From the NCBI GenBank assembly GCA_910586125.1, contig CAJUHP010000014.1, positions 21,427 through 85,426 on the forward strand: 64,000 nucleotides of DNA, in the 5' to 3' direction. Under the pieces are notes generated by a model. It ran no database searches. It was not told the DNA's origin and saw only the letters and a list, made by a program, of their open reading frames with translations. Positions 17,093 to 26,339 of the stretch are shown here, one piece after another. Both the position numbers and the translations under genes were made by a program. How positions within the stretch are numbered: the stretch's first letter is position 1; the number at the start of each line of letters is the position of its first letter. Source of the stretch: an uncultured Lachnospiraceae bacterium. GTDB lineage: Bacteria; Bacillota; Clostridia; Lachnospirales; Lachnospiraceae.

Positions 17093-20000
17093 ATGATTAT
17101 TCCAAAACACTATGAAAATCCGGAGGTACTCCACGAGAATACCATGCCGGTGCGGGCTTATTATATCCCGTCAGACAAAAGAGAAAAAGACCTGGTGGAG
17201 CACCGCGAGGAATCGTCCCGCTTCACCCTCTTGAACGGCCAGTGGGATTTTAAGTACTACGACAGCATACACCTGCTGCAGGAATCCTTCTATCAGGGAG
17301 ATCTTCCCGACGGCTTTACCTCCCTTCCGGTTCCGTCGGTGTGGCAGATGCACGGCTTTGACCATCATCAATACACCAACGTGCGCTATCCGTTTCCGCT
17401 GGACCCGCCCCATATCCCGCTGGAAAATCCCTGCGGCGCGTACCGCTGCCGTTTTGACTGGAAATCCTGCGAGGAGGCCCCCGATGTGTTCCTGAATTTC
17501 GAGGGAGTGGATTCCTGTTTCTATGTCTGGCTGAACGGGCAGTACGTGGGCTACAGCCAGGTCTCCCACTCGACCAGCGAGTTTGACGTGACGCCTTTTG
17601 TGCGGGAAGGAGAAAATCTTCTGGCCGTGCTGGTGTTAAAGTGGTGCGACGGCAGCTATCTGGAGGACCAGGACAAGTTCCGCATGAGCGGAATTTTCCG
17701 GGACGTCTATCTGCTTCGCCGCCCGAAAAACGCTGTCTACGACTATTTTGTACGGACTCGAATGAATCCGGAGAGAACCAGCGCCGAGGTGGAGATCGAC
17801 TTTACCTGGCGCGGGAGCGAACAGCCGATTCATGTGACGCTGGAGGACGCCAGCGGCGAGGTGGTTTCACAGGCAACGGCGACAGACCGGGTTGTTCTGC
17901 CGGTGGAAGAGGCGCATCTGTGGAGCGCGGAGCGCCCGTATCTGTATACGCTGGTTATAGAAACAGACCAGGAAGTGATCACCGACCAGGTGGGACTGCG
18001 GGATGTGGCGATCCGGGACGGCGTTCTCTACTTCAACGGTCAGAATGTAAAATTCCACGGCGTCAACCGTCACGACAGCGATCCCGTCACCGGCTTTACC
18101 ATATCGCTGGAGCAGATGCACACGGATCTGACCCGCATGAAGGAGTTCAATGTCAACGCCATCCGCACCAGCCATTACCCCAACGCGCCGCAGTTCTATC
18201 AGCTCTGCGACCGCTATGGCTTCTACGTGATCGACGAGGCGGACAATGAGAGCCACGGAACCACGATGGCCTACAAACAGAACTGGGGCTATGAAGGCTG
18301 CTGGCTGGCGGATAACCCGGCCTATACGCCGGCCACCCTGGACCGGGCGCAGCGCTGTGTTCTGCGGGACAAGAACCGTCCCTGCGTCTTTGCCTGGTCC
18401 ATGGGCAATGAATGTTCCTTTGGCTGCACCTTTGAGGCGGCGCTGAAATGGACCAAGGAGTTTGACGATACCCGTCTGACGCACTATGAGGGCGCCTGGT
18501 ACGTTCCCCAGGATAAAGTCTGCGACTACTCGCATCTCGATCTGTACAGCCGGATGTATCCGGGAATCCAGGAGATGCAGGACTACTTCAAAAACGAGAA
18601 GGAAGTGGATGCGGATCATACCTATGCGGCGCCGGGAATCCGCCCTTATATCATGTGTGAGTACGCCCACGCCATGGGCAATGGACCGGGCAATTTTGAA
18701 GACTATTTTCAGGTGGTCCAGCAGCATGACGGCGCGTGCGGCGGCATGGTCTGGGAATGGTGCGATCACGCGGTTGACAAGGGCAGAACGGTCGAGGGAA
18801 AACGGATCTATTTCTACGGCGGCGATCACGGCGAGCATCCCCACGACGCGAATTTCTGCATGGATGGACTGGTGTATCCGGACCGCCGTCCCCACACCGG
18901 CCTGATGGAATTTGCCAATGTCCACCGTCCGGCCCGCGCCGTCTGGAACGAGAAGACCGGCATCTTGCAGATTCACAACTACATGGATTTTCTGGATCTG
19001 CGCGATTACTGCCGCTTAAACTGGGAAGTGAGCTGTGACGGCGAGATCACAGCAAAAGGCAGCGTGGACGAACTGCCCAGCATCGCGCCCCACGGCGAAG
19101 CCGGACTGCCGCTGGTTTTCGACGTTCCTGCGCAGGGAAGAAGCTATCTGAAAGTGGAGTGGATCCTGAAAGAAGACCAGATCCGAAGCGGAATGACGCG
19201 CGGTCAAAATGACGTCTGCATTCTGAAAGCCGGGTATCGTCTGGGCTTTGACGAACAGCCGCTCCTTGCCGGCGGCGAATGCCGTCTGGTAAAGGAACTG
19301 CGCCGCCGTCCTCTGACCGCCGCTTCCGAAAAAATGGCCTGCCGGGAAGACGACCGCTATCTGACCGTCTATGCCAAGGATTTCTGCTATACCTATGACA
19401 AGTTCTGCGGCCTGTTTGACCGCATGGTATACCATAACCAGAACCTGTTGGACCAGCCGATGGCGTACAATATCTGGCGCGCTCCCACGGACAACGACCG
19501 GAATATCCGCCTGACCTGGAAGGCCGTCGAATACGACAACCCGGTGACAAGAGCCTATTCAACTGTCTGCAAGCAGGGAGAAAAAGAAGGCCATCCCTAC
19601 ATAGAGCTGCACAGCGAAGTCTCTCTCGCCCCGACCTATATGCAGAAAATTCTGGATCTCCACGCGGTATGGCGCATCTGGTCCGACGGCAGTCTGGACG
19701 CGGAGCTGGCGGTAAAGAAAGATCCGGCCTACCCTCGCCTGCCCCGTTTCGGCGTCCGTCTGACGCTCTCCAAGGACAAAAACCAGGTATCCTACTTCGG
19801 TTTGGGTCCCCATGAAAGCTATGCCGACAAACACCGCGCCAGCTATCACGGCCTCTTTCACGCGACGGTGGACAGCCTGATGGAAGATTACATCTTTCCC
19901 CAGGAAAACGGAAGCCACTGCGGAGTCAGCTATGTGGAGCTGTCCGGAACCCACGGCCAAAACGGCCGCCTCACGGCATTTTCCGAAACGCCTTTCTCGT

Positions 20001-20203
20001 TCAACGCCTCCTGTTATACCCAGGAAGAGCTGACGCAGAAGGCCCACAACTATGAACTGGTTCCCTCGGGCCACACCATTTTATGTCTGGACTACAAACA
20101 GGACGGTATCGGATCCAATAGCTGCGGCCCGGAGCCGGAGGAAGCGTACCGATTCGAGGAAAACGACTTTGTATTTTCCTTTGGCCTGCGTCCGGAAGAA
20201 TAG
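17093..20203 (+). CDS. lacZ: GH2 beta-galactosidase (LacZ type)
   Basis: A 1036-residue family GH2 enzyme with the five-domain LacZ layout: sugar-binding jelly roll (about 45-210), immunoglobulin-like domain (215-320), TIM barrel (325-620), second immunoglobulin-like domain and the C-terminal small-chain domain (about 745-1025, with YFGLGPHESYADKHRAS). The acid/base is E440 in MGNECSFG and the nucleophile E523 in MCEYAHAMGN. The HGVNRHDSDPVTG and RTSHYPNAP motifs are typical of LacZ. It hydrolyses terminal beta-galactosides. No signal peptide, so it acts on imported oligosaccharides. It ends 9 bases before the sialidase gene, forming an operon with it. In this context it would remove galactose exposed after desialylation of host glycans. 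Confidence 0.95.
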   Translation: MIIPKHYENPEVLHENTMPVRAYYIPSDKREKDLVEHREESSRFTLLNGQWDFKYYDSIHLLQESFYQGDLPDGFTSLPVPSVWQMHGFDHHQYTNVRYPFPLDPPHIPLENPCGAYRCRFDWKSCEEAPDVFLNFEGVDSCFYVWLNGQYVGYSQVSHSTSEFDVTPFVREGENLLAVLVLKWCDGSYLEDQDKFRMSGIFRDVYLLRRPKNAVYDYFVRTRMNPERTSAEVEIDFTWRGSEQPIHVTLEDASGEVVSQATATDRVVLPVEEAHLWSAERPYLYTLVIETDQEVITDQVGLRDVAIRDGVLYFNGQNVKFHGVNRHDSDPVTGFTISLEQMHTDLTRMKEFNVNAIRTSHYPNAPQFYQLCDRYGFYVIDEADNESHGTTMAYKQNWGYEGCWLADNPAYTPATLDRAQRCVLRDKNRPCVFAWSMGNECSFGCTFEAALKWTKEFDDTRLTHYEGAWYVPQDKVCDYSHLDLYSRMYPGIQEMQDYFKNEKEVDADHTYAAPGIRPYIMCEYAHAMGNGPGNFEDYFQVVQQHDGACGGMVWEWCDHAVDKGRTVEGKRIYFYGGDHGEHPHDANFCMDGLVYPDRRPHTGLMEFANVHRPARAVWNEKTGILQIHNYMDFLDLRDYCRLNWEVSCDGEITAKGSVDELPSIAPHGEAGLPLVFDVPAQGRSYLKVEWILKEDQIRSGMTRGQNDVCILKAGYRLGFDEQPLLAGGECRLVKELRRRPLTAASEKMACREDDRYLTVYAKDFCYTYDKFCGLFDRMVYHNQNLLDQPMAYNIWRAPTDNDRNIRLTWKAVEYDNPVTRAYSTVCKQGEKEGHPYIELHSEVSLAPTYMQKILDLHAVWRIWSDGSLDAELAVKKDPAYPRLPRFGVRLTLSKDKNQVSYFGLGPHESYADKHRASYHGLFHATVDSLMEDYIFPQENGSHCGVSYVELSGTHGQNGRLTAFSETPFSFNASCYTQEELTQKAHNYELVPSGHTILCLDYKQDGIGSNSCGPEPEEAYRFEENDFVFSFGLRPEE

Positions 20204-20212
20204 GAGAGAAGT

Positions 20213-21637
20213 ATGAAAAAGACAGTAACCGATCCCTTTCCCAGCGGATGCCTGGGAATCGACAAATTCCGAATTCCCTCGCTTTTTGTGACCAGGGAAA
20301 ACACACTTCTGGCCGCCTGCGACGCCAGATGGAATCACGGTCAGGACTGCGCAGGCAACCTGGAGACCGTTCTGGCCCGCTCCGAAGACGGCGGTCAGAC
20401 CTGGGAACATCAATTTGTCAATTATTTTGAAGACGTGACAGACGGCTCGGACCGCTGCATCTTCAGCGCAGGATTCATCGATCCCATTATCGCACAGGAC
20501 AGCCAAGGTATTTTGTACCTGCTCGTTGACCTGTGCCCGCCCTATGTGGGCGCCTGGGGCCGCCCTGCCGTTATCTGCGGACAGGCCGACGGCTTCCACA
20601 AAAAGGGCCTGGCCTTAAAAAAATCCTCCGGCGCCGCGGGCCCCGAACCCGAAGAATGGAGCGAAGAAACCTACCCCTACTATCTGGGCGAGCCCCAAGA
20701 CGGTTATGCGCGGGTTCTCCAAGTGCAAGATGACGCTCCCTATGAAGACTACGCGGCAGATCAGGAATTCTATCTCTACCGCCTGCGGCCCGACGGCCCC
20801 GAAAAAGTCATGATCCCGCAGTTGAACGAAGCCGGGGAGCCCACAGACCGCCTGATTCATGCCAACATTTTCTTTGCCGCCGCCCCGTTAAAGGTATACC
20901 CCACCTTCCATATCGTCTGCCGCACCAGCGCCGACGACGGCCGGACATGGAGTCCTATGCGCATGGTCAGCGGCCAGATTGAAAGCCCCGGTTTCACAGC
21001 CGTCTGCCCCGGACGCGGCCAGATCTGGACCGACGGCACCAAAGAGCGCGTTCTGATCCCGATCTACGACAACAACCTAAAGAGCGAGTACGCCAGCGTT
21101 CTCTACACCGAAGACCAGGGCCGCACCTGGCACCGCAGCAGCCGGGCCAAATCCCCGGAAACCATGGAAAACAACGACCCTGTAAAATCCTCCGAGACCC
21201 AGATCGTTACGCTGCCAGACGGGACCCTGCGCATGTACTCCCGCAGCCAGATCCGTGAAATCGTATACGCAGACAGCAAAGACGGCGGAGAGACCTGGAC
21301 CCCGTGCCGCCGCGATCCGGGCCTTGTAAGCTGCGGCAACTGCATGGTATCCGTCATCAACTACTCCCGCCGGATCGAAGGCCGCCCGGCCCTGATTGCC
21401 AGCTACCCCGGCGGAGACGACACCGTGTACCGCCGAGTAAACGGTATAATCGCCGTCGGTCTGATCGACGAAGCGACAAACGAAGTAGACTGGAAGTACC
21501 ACTACGCCGTCAACCAGGCCCCCTTCTACTACAGTTGCCTGACCGAACTGCCCGACGGCGCCATCGCCCTATTCTACGAATACGACGAATTCGCCCTGCA
21601 CCTGAAAACCTACACCATCGAAACCCTAACCACCTAA
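20213..21637 (+). CDS. Sialidase-like (BNR/Asp-box) exo-glycosidase, GH33-like
   Basis: A 474-residue six-bladed beta-propeller protein. The sialidase FRIP motif is at residues 19-22, with R20 matching the first carboxylate-binding arginine. Four Asp boxes are visible: SEDGGQTW at 57-64, SADDGRTW near 240, TEDQGRTW near 300 and SKDGGETW near 355. These define the exo-alpha-sialidase fold. There is no signal peptide, so the enzyme would be cytoplasmic, acting on imported sialyl-oligosaccharides, unlike most secreted GH33 sialidases. Exact activity is not certain because distant BNR families share the Asp boxes. It is the last gene of the glycan operon, with a strong terminator after it. Confidence 0.8.
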   Translation: MKKTVTDPFPSGCLGIDKFRIPSLFVTRENTLLAACDARWNHGQDCAGNLETVLARSEDGGQTWEHQFVNYFEDVTDGSDRCIFSAGFIDPIIAQDSQGILYLLVDLCPPYVGAWGRPAVICGQADGFHKKGLALKKSSGAAGPEPEEWSEETYPYYLGEPQDGYARVLQVQDDAPYEDYAADQEFYLYRLRPDGPEKVMIPQLNEAGEPTDRLIHANIFFAAAPLKVYPTFHIVCRTSADDGRTWSPMRMVSGQIESPGFTAVCPGRGQIWTDGTKERVLIPIYDNNLKSEYASVLYTEDQGRTWHRSSRAKSPETMENNDPVKSSETQIVTLPDGTLRMYSRSQIREIVYADSKDGGETWTPCRRDPGLVSCGNCMVSVINYSRRIEGRPALIASYPGGDDTVYRRVNGIIAVGLIDEATNEVDWKYHYAVNQAPFYYSCLTELPDGAIALFYEYDEFALHLKTYTIETLTT

Positions 21638-21642
21638 CCCAA

Positions 21643-21674
21643 AGAGCGGCCGCCCATCGCGGCCGCTCTCTTTT
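21643..21674 (+). terminator. Terminator after sialidase gene
   Basis: AGAGCGGCCGC at 21643-21653 pairs perfectly with GCGGCCGCTCT at 21659-21669 across a 5-base loop, followed by CTTTT. This is a strong stem for ending the glycan operon. Confidence 0.9.
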
Positions 21675-21712
21675 AACAAAAAACTCATTCCCCCCCCCTT
21701 TGCCCCATCCCT

Positions 21713-21824
21713 CTCCGCCTCTCCGCCACTCCACCACTCCACCGCTCCGCCGCTCCACCACTTCACCTCTTCACCGCTCCGCCGCTCTACCGCTCCACCA
21801 CTCCACCGCTCCGCCACTTCGCCA
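21713..21824. repeat. Octanucleotide tandem repeat, 14 units
   Basis: Fourteen consecutive 8-base units of consensus CTCCRCCR (R = A or G) run from 21713 to 21824 without an indel; variation is mostly A/G at positions 5 and 8 and occasional C to T. Flanks are also pyrimidine-rich (C9 near 21690 and CCTCTCCTCC after). The lower strand is a run of GG-containing octamers and could form two-tetrad G-quadruplexes. It is not coding: all frames give low-complexity peptides and no ribosome site is near. Confidence 0.9.
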
Positions 21825-21890
21825 CCCCCCGCCTCTCCTCCATCCCCTTCCTCCCCCAAATCCGTCAAAAAATCCCATGCAGCAAACAGC

Positions 21891-22013
21891 CGTGAAAGCG
21901 GTGGGTATGGGCGCCGGATGATTCGGTGTAGCGCGGGTCACAGACATTCCTTTTCCCGCAACCCAGTCCCCGCAGCGCCACCGTGTCCGGCGCCCATACC
22001 CACCGCTTTCGCG
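21891..22013. repeat. 28-base inverted repeat with 67-base loop
   Basis: The arms 21891-21918 and 21986-22013 are complementary at 27 of 28 positions; the core is GGTGGGTATGGGCGCCGGA. The 67 bases between contain no ORF. The second arm ends 46 bases before the nifJ -35 box. It could be a regulatory stem, a palindromic mobile unit or a decayed element end. No transposase is nearby and there is no T-run, so it is not a standard terminator. Confidence 0.85.
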
Positions 22014-22059
22014 GCGTCCCTCCCCCACAATTTTTTCACGTATTTTTTACAATACGCAT

Positions 22060-22089
22060 TTGACAATCCCCACTCAAACCATGTATAAT
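22060..22089 (+). promoter_or_regulatory. Near-consensus sigma-A promoter of nifJ
   Basis: -35 TTGACA at 22060-22065 and -10 TATAAT at 22084-22089 with an 18-base spacer. Both hexamers are perfect. The expected start of transcription near 22096 leaves a leader of about 40 bases with the AGGAGG ribosome site. This fits very high expression of pyruvate:ferredoxin oxidoreductase. Confidence 0.9.
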
Positions 22090-22135
22090 GAGAAATAGCG
22101 GTATCAAACAAATCACCACAGGAGGAACAAACTTT

Positions 22136-25100
22136 ATGGGTAGAAAAATGAAATCCATGGATGGCAACCATGCCGCCGCGCATGTATCCTACGCCTATTC
22201 CGACGTAGCTGCCATCTACCCGATCACCCCTTCGTCCGTTATGGCGGAAGCCACCGACGAGTGGGCTACACAGGGGAGAGAGAACATCTTCGGCCAGACC
22301 GTTCAGGTGACGGAGATGCAGTCCGAAGCCGGAGCCGCCGGCGCGGTGCATGGCTCCCTGACCGCAGGCGCACTGACCACGACCTTCACGGCGTCCCAGG
22401 GCCTGCTTTTAATGATCCCCAACTTATACAAGATTGCCGGCGAGCAGCTTCCGGGCGTATTCAACGTTTCGGCCCGCGCCATCGCCAGCCACGCGCTGTC
22501 CATTTTCGGCGATCACTCCGACGTATATGCCTGCCGTCAGACCGGCGCGGCTATGCTGTGTGAATCCAGCGTACAGGAAGTCATGGATCTGACACCCGTG
22601 GCACACTGTGCCGCGATCAAGGGCAAGCTGCCTTTCATCAACTTCTTCGACGGCTTCCGCACCTCCCATGAAGTGCAGAAGATCGAGACCTGGGATTACG
22701 AGGATCTGAAGGATATGATGGATCTGGACGCGGTCGATGCATTCCGCGCAAACGCGCTGAATCCCAATCATCCCCGCCAGAGCGGTTCCGCGCAGAACCC
22801 CGACATCTTCTTCCAGGCCAGAGAAGCCTGCAACCCCTACTATGACGCGATGCCCGCCATCGTAGAGGAGTACATGAACAAAGTCAATGAGAAGATCGGC
22901 ACGAACTATAAGCTGTTCAACTACTACGGCGCTCCCGACGCCGAGCATGTCATCATTGCCATGGGTTCCGTCTGCGAGACCATCGACGAGACTATCGACT
23001 ATATGATGGCCAGAGGGGACAAGGTCGGCCTGATCAAAGTCCGCCTGTATCGTCCGTTCAGCGCCAAGCACCTGATCGACGCCATCCCGGATACGGTGAA
23101 GCAGATCAGCGTCATGGATCGGACCAAGGAGCCCGGCGCGCAGGGCGAGCCTCTGTATTTGGATGTGGTAGCCGCCTTAAAGGGCAGCAAGTTCGACAGC
23201 GTACCGGTGTTTATGGGCCGTTATGGTCTGGGTTCCAAGAACACCACGCCCGGCCAGATCATCGCCGTATTCAACAACACCGAGAAGAAGGTATTTACTA
23301 TCGGTATCGAGGACGATGTGACGCATCTGAGCCTGACGGTCGGTGAAGATCCGAACACCACACCGGAGTCCATCATTAGCTGCAAGTTCTGGGGTCTGGG
23401 TGCGGACGGCACCGTCGGTGCCAACAAGAACTCCATCAAGATCATCGGAGACAACACCGATATGTATGCGCAGGCATACTTTGACTATGACTCCAAGAAA
23501 TCCGGCGGCGTGACGATCTCTCATCTGCGCTTCGGCAAGGACAAGATTCAGTCCACCTACCTGATTTCCAAGGCGAATTTCGTAGCCTGCCACTGCCCGG
23601 CCTATGTGCGCAAGTACAACATGGTTCAGGATATCAAGAAGGGCGGAACCTTCCTGTTAAACTGCTCCTGGACGCCGGAGGAGCTGGAGCACCATCTGCC
23701 CGGCCAGGCCAAGAGATACATCGCACAGAATGATATCAAGGTGTACACCATCGACGGTATCAGCATCGGCAAGGAGATCGGCCTAGGCAAGCGCATCAAC
23801 ACGATTTTACAGTCCGCCTTCTTTAAGCTGGCAAATATCATTCCGGAGGAACAGGCTCTGGATCTGATGAAGAAGGCCGCCAAGGCGACCTATGGCAAGA
23901 AGGGCGACGACATTGTCAATATGAACTATGCCGCCATCGACGCCGGCGCACAGAGAATTGTGGAGATTCCGGTTCCCGAGAGCTGGAAGAACTGCGAGGA
24001 CGAAGATCTGGGAGAGGGCGCGATTGACACCAGCACCGCTGCGGGCCGCTTTGCCGCCAACATCCAGAGAGCGGTCAACGGCCAGGAGGGCAACCGCCTG
24101 CCGGTATCGGCCTTTAATGAATATGTGGACGGCAACACGCCCTGCGGTACTTCCGCGTATGAGAAGCGCGGCGTGGCTACCGATGTGCCGGTATGGAATC
24201 CGGACAACTGCATTCAGTGTAACTTCTGTTCCTATGTATGCCCGCATGCGGTTATCCGTCCTGTGGTGACAAACGAGGAGGAGGCGAAGAATGCGCCGGC
24301 CGGTATGCAGAAGCTGCCGATGACCGGAATGCCCGGCTACTATTTCACGATGTCCATCTCTTCTCTGGACTGCACCGGCTGCGGAAGCTGTGCCAATGTA
24401 TGTCCGGGCAAGAAGGGCGAGAAGGCTCTGGTAATGCAGAGCTTTGAGGAGAATGTAGGGCAGCAAGAAGTATTTGATTTCGGCGTGAAGATGGAGACCA
24501 AACCGGAAGTTCTTGAGAAATTCAAGGAGACCACGGTGAAGGGCAGCCAGTTCAAAAAGCCGCTCTTAGAGTTCTCCGGCGCCTGTGCAGGATGCGGCGA
24601 GACTCCTTATGCGAAACTGATGACGCAGCTCTTTGGCGACCGGGCTTATATCGCCAACGCCACCGGCTGTTCCTCCATCTGGGGCAACTCTTCCCCGTCC
24701 ACGCCTTACACGACCAATTCCAAGGGACAGGGTCCGGCATGGTCCAACTCTCTGTTTGAGGATGCGGCGGAGTTCGGTTACGGCATGAAGCTGGCACAGA
24801 ATGCTGTCCGCGCCGGCCTGAAGGCAAAGATTGAGAACATTGTTGCAAACGGCGAGAACGAAGCCGTCAAGGCGGCGGGCCAGGAATGGCTTGACACCTA
24901 TGAAGTGGGCGCGTTAAACGGCGCGGCTACGGACAAGCTGGTAGCGGCTCTGGAAGCCTGCGGCTGCGATCATGCAAAGGCGATTCTGAAGCAGAAGGAT
25001 TTCCTGGCCAAGAAGTCTCAGTGGATTCTGGGCGGCGACGGCTGGGCTTACGATATCGGTTTCGGCGGCCTGGACCATGTGATCGCTTCCGGACAGGATA

Positions 25101-25678
25101 TTAATATTCTGGTATTTGACACGGAGGTTTACTCCAACACCGGCGGTCAGGCTTCCAAGGCGACCAACGTCGGCGCTGTGGCACAGTTCGCGGCCGGCGG
25201 CAAGGAAGTGAAGAAGAAAGACCTGGCGGCGATTGCCATGAGCTACGGTTATGTGTATGTGGCGCAGATCGCGCAGGGTGCGGATATGAATCAGTGCATT
25301 AAGGCGCTGGTGGAGGCGGAGAGCTATCCCGGACCTTCCATCGTGATCGCGTACGCTCCTTGTATCAACCATGGTATCAAGAAGGGCATGAGCAAAGCGC
25401 AGACCGAGGAGAAAGAGGCGGTACAGGCCGGTTACTGGCACTGCTTCCGCTACGATCCTCGTCTGGCAGCCGAGGGCAAGAATGCGTTCATGCTGGATTC
25501 CAAGGCTCCGAACATGGAGAACTATAAGAACTTCTTAAACGGCGAGGTTCGTTATAACTCTCTGGTCCGCTCCAACCCGGCCAAGGCAGAGAAGCTGTTT
25601 GCCAAGTCCGAGCAGTTGGCTCAGGAGAAGTATGCGCACCTGCAGAAGCTGGTGACGCTGTACAGCGCCGGAGAATAA
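22136..25678 (+). CDS. nifJ: Pyruvate:ferredoxin (flavodoxin) oxidoreductase
   Basis: An 1180-residue single-chain enzyme converting pyruvate, CoA and oxidised ferredoxin to acetyl-CoA, CO2 and reduced ferredoxin. Start: ATG 22136 follows AGGAGG; the in-frame ATG at 22088 lies inside the -10 box and cannot be used. Domains: pyrimidine-binding TPP domain (YPITPSSVMAEATDEW near residues 25-40), domain II to about 420, the EKR/CoA-binding region, an inserted two-cluster ferredoxin domain (CIQCNFC at 692-698 and CTGCGSC at 746-752), and the C-terminal TPP domain with C817 and C820 of the proximal cluster (GACAGCGETPY) and the GDGWAYDIGFGGLDHV TPP/Mg motif. Monocistronic: own promoter and terminator. 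It is the central pyruvate-oxidising enzyme of fermentation in these anaerobes. Confidence 0.97.
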   Translation: MGRKMKSMDGNHAAAHVSYAYSDVAAIYPITPSSVMAEATDEWATQGRENIFGQTVQVTEMQSEAGAAGAVHGSLTAGALTTTFTASQGLLLMIPNLYKIAGEQLPGVFNVSARAIASHALSIFGDHSDVYACRQTGAAMLCESSVQEVMDLTPVAHCAAIKGKLPFINFFDGFRTSHEVQKIETWDYEDLKDMMDLDAVDAFRANALNPNHPRQSGSAQNPDIFFQAREACNPYYDAMPAIVEEYMNKVNEKIGTNYKLFNYYGAPDAEHVIIAMGSVCETIDETIDYMMARGDKVGLIKVRLYRPFSAKHLIDAIPDTVKQISVMDRTKEPGAQGEPLYLDVVAALKGSKFDSVPVFMGRYGLGSKNTTPGQIIAVFNNTEKKVFTIGIEDDVTHLSLTVGEDPNTTPESIISCKFWGLGADGTVGANKNSIKIIGDNTDMYAQAYFDYDSKKSGGVTISHLRFGKDKIQSTYLISKANFVACHCPAYVRKYNMVQDIKKGGTFLLNCSWTPEELEHHLPGQAKRYIAQNDIKVYTIDGISIGKEIGLGKRINTILQSAFFKLANIIPEEQALDLMKKAAKATYGKKGDDIVNMNYAAIDAGAQRIVEIPVPESWKNCEDEDLGEGAIDTSTAAGRFAANIQRAVNGQEGNRLPVSAFNEYVDGNTPCGTSAYEKRGVATDVPVWNPDNCIQCNFCSYVCPHAVIRPVVTNEEEAKNAPAGMQKLPMTGMPGYYFTMSISSLDCTGCGSCANVCPGKKGEKALVMQSFEENVGQQEVFDFGVKMETKPEVLEKFKETTVKGSQFKKPLLEFSGACAGCGETPYAKLMTQLFGDRAYIANATGCSSIWGNSSPSTPYTTNSKGQGPAWSNSLFEDAAEFGYGMKLAQNAVRAGLKAKIENIVANGENEAVKAAGQEWLDTYEVGALNGAATDKLVAALEACGCDHAKAILKQKDFLAKKSQWILGGDGWAYDIGFGGLDHVIASGQDINILVFDTEVYSNTGGQASKATNVGAVAQFAAGGKEVKKKDLAAIAMSYGYVYVAQIAQGADMNQCIKALVEAESYPGPSIVIAYAPCINHGIKKGMSKAQTEEKEAVQAGYWHCFRYDPRLAAEGKNAFMLDSKAPNMENYKNFLNGEVRYNSLVRSNPAKAEKLFAKSEQLAQEKYAHLQKLVTLYSAGE

Positions 25679-25713
25679 AAAGCGGCTCTTTAGAGACAGC
25701 ATAGCAAAATAAG

Positions 25714-25760
25714 AAGAACGCCATGCAGAAAGCATTGTCTGACTGCATGGCGTTCTTTTT
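25714..25760. terminator. Terminator after nifJ, shared with converging genes
   Basis: AAGAACGCCATGCAG at 25714-25728 and its perfect complement at 25743-25757, with a 14-base loop and a T-run to 25760. A-rich on the left side, it can also stop the converging DUF1700 transcript. Confidence 0.92.
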
Positions 25761-25781
25761 GCAACAAAAAGTTTCGGAAGC

Positions 25782-26339
25782 TTATCCCAGCATTCTTTGT
25801 CTGGCGCTGAGAACCCGGATATATTTTATCATGACTCTCCAAAGCCCCATTCCAGTCAGATACAATACAACGCTGACCAGGATCGACAGCGGAAAGGAAA
25901 CGATGGGAGAGGGGGTGTAGGGACCGATCTGAAACATGATAATAGGCACGTCAAAGCCGGTCAGCGCGCCGATCAGATTGACCAGGCCGGCCAGCGGAGT
26001 CACGGCGGCGCAGAGGAAGAGTCCCACGGCCAAAACACTGATACAAGGCAGAAAAAACATGAAACCAAGGCCAGCCAGACTGTAAAATGCCAAAATTTTT
26101 CCCAGTTTGTTCCAGCTAAAAGAGAAGTTCTCTGTGATGGAATCCCCCAGATAGGCCGAAGCCAGCTCCTTCGGGCTGCCTAGACGAGCGGTGATCTGCT
26201 GGGGGGAGAGTCCCTGACAGTCCTTCAGCTCCAGCATTTCACTGTGGATCTCCCGGATAATATCTGCCCGCTCGGTCGGGGACAACGGTTTTAAATATTT
26301 TTCAATCTGTTCCAGATACTGGTTCAGGGTCGCATCCAT
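25782..26339 (-). CDS. DUF1700 family membrane protein
   Basis: A 185-residue protein. The N-terminal 75 residues form the conserved cytoplasmic helical part of DUF1700 (LEQIEKYLKPLSPTERADIIREIHSEM and the LGSPKELASAYLGD motif), followed by three hydrophobic segments at about 80-180. The ATG is preceded by AAAGGAG. It overlaps the end of the padR gene by 38 bases, so the two are translationally coupled. PadR-DUF1700 pairs are very common in Firmicutes; the DUF1700 partner often controls envelope or resistance functions, but no biochemical role is established. Confidence 0.9.
   Translation of the reverse strand: MDATLNQYLEQIEKYLKPLSPTERADIIREIHSEMLELKDCQGLSPQQITARLGSPKELASAYLGDSITENFSFSWNKLGKILAFYSLAGLGFMFFLPCISVLAVGLFLCAAVTPLAGLVNLIGALTGFDVPIIMFQIGPYTPSPIVSFPLSILVSVVLYLTGMGLWRVMIKYIRVLSARQRMLG

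Noticed and set aside
21713..21824. Possible CRISPR array
   Set aside because: Units are 8 bases with no spacers; this is a simple tandem repeat. No cas genes are present.
21304..21921. 205-codon plus-strand frame running from the sialidase gene into the octamer repeat
   Set aside because: Arg/Pro/His-rich low-complexity product created by the repeat and by a shifted frame of the sialidase gene.
22088..22135. Upstream ATG of nifJ at 22088
   Set aside because: The codon lies within the -10 box TATAAT; the AGGAGG-linked ATG at 22136 is the start.
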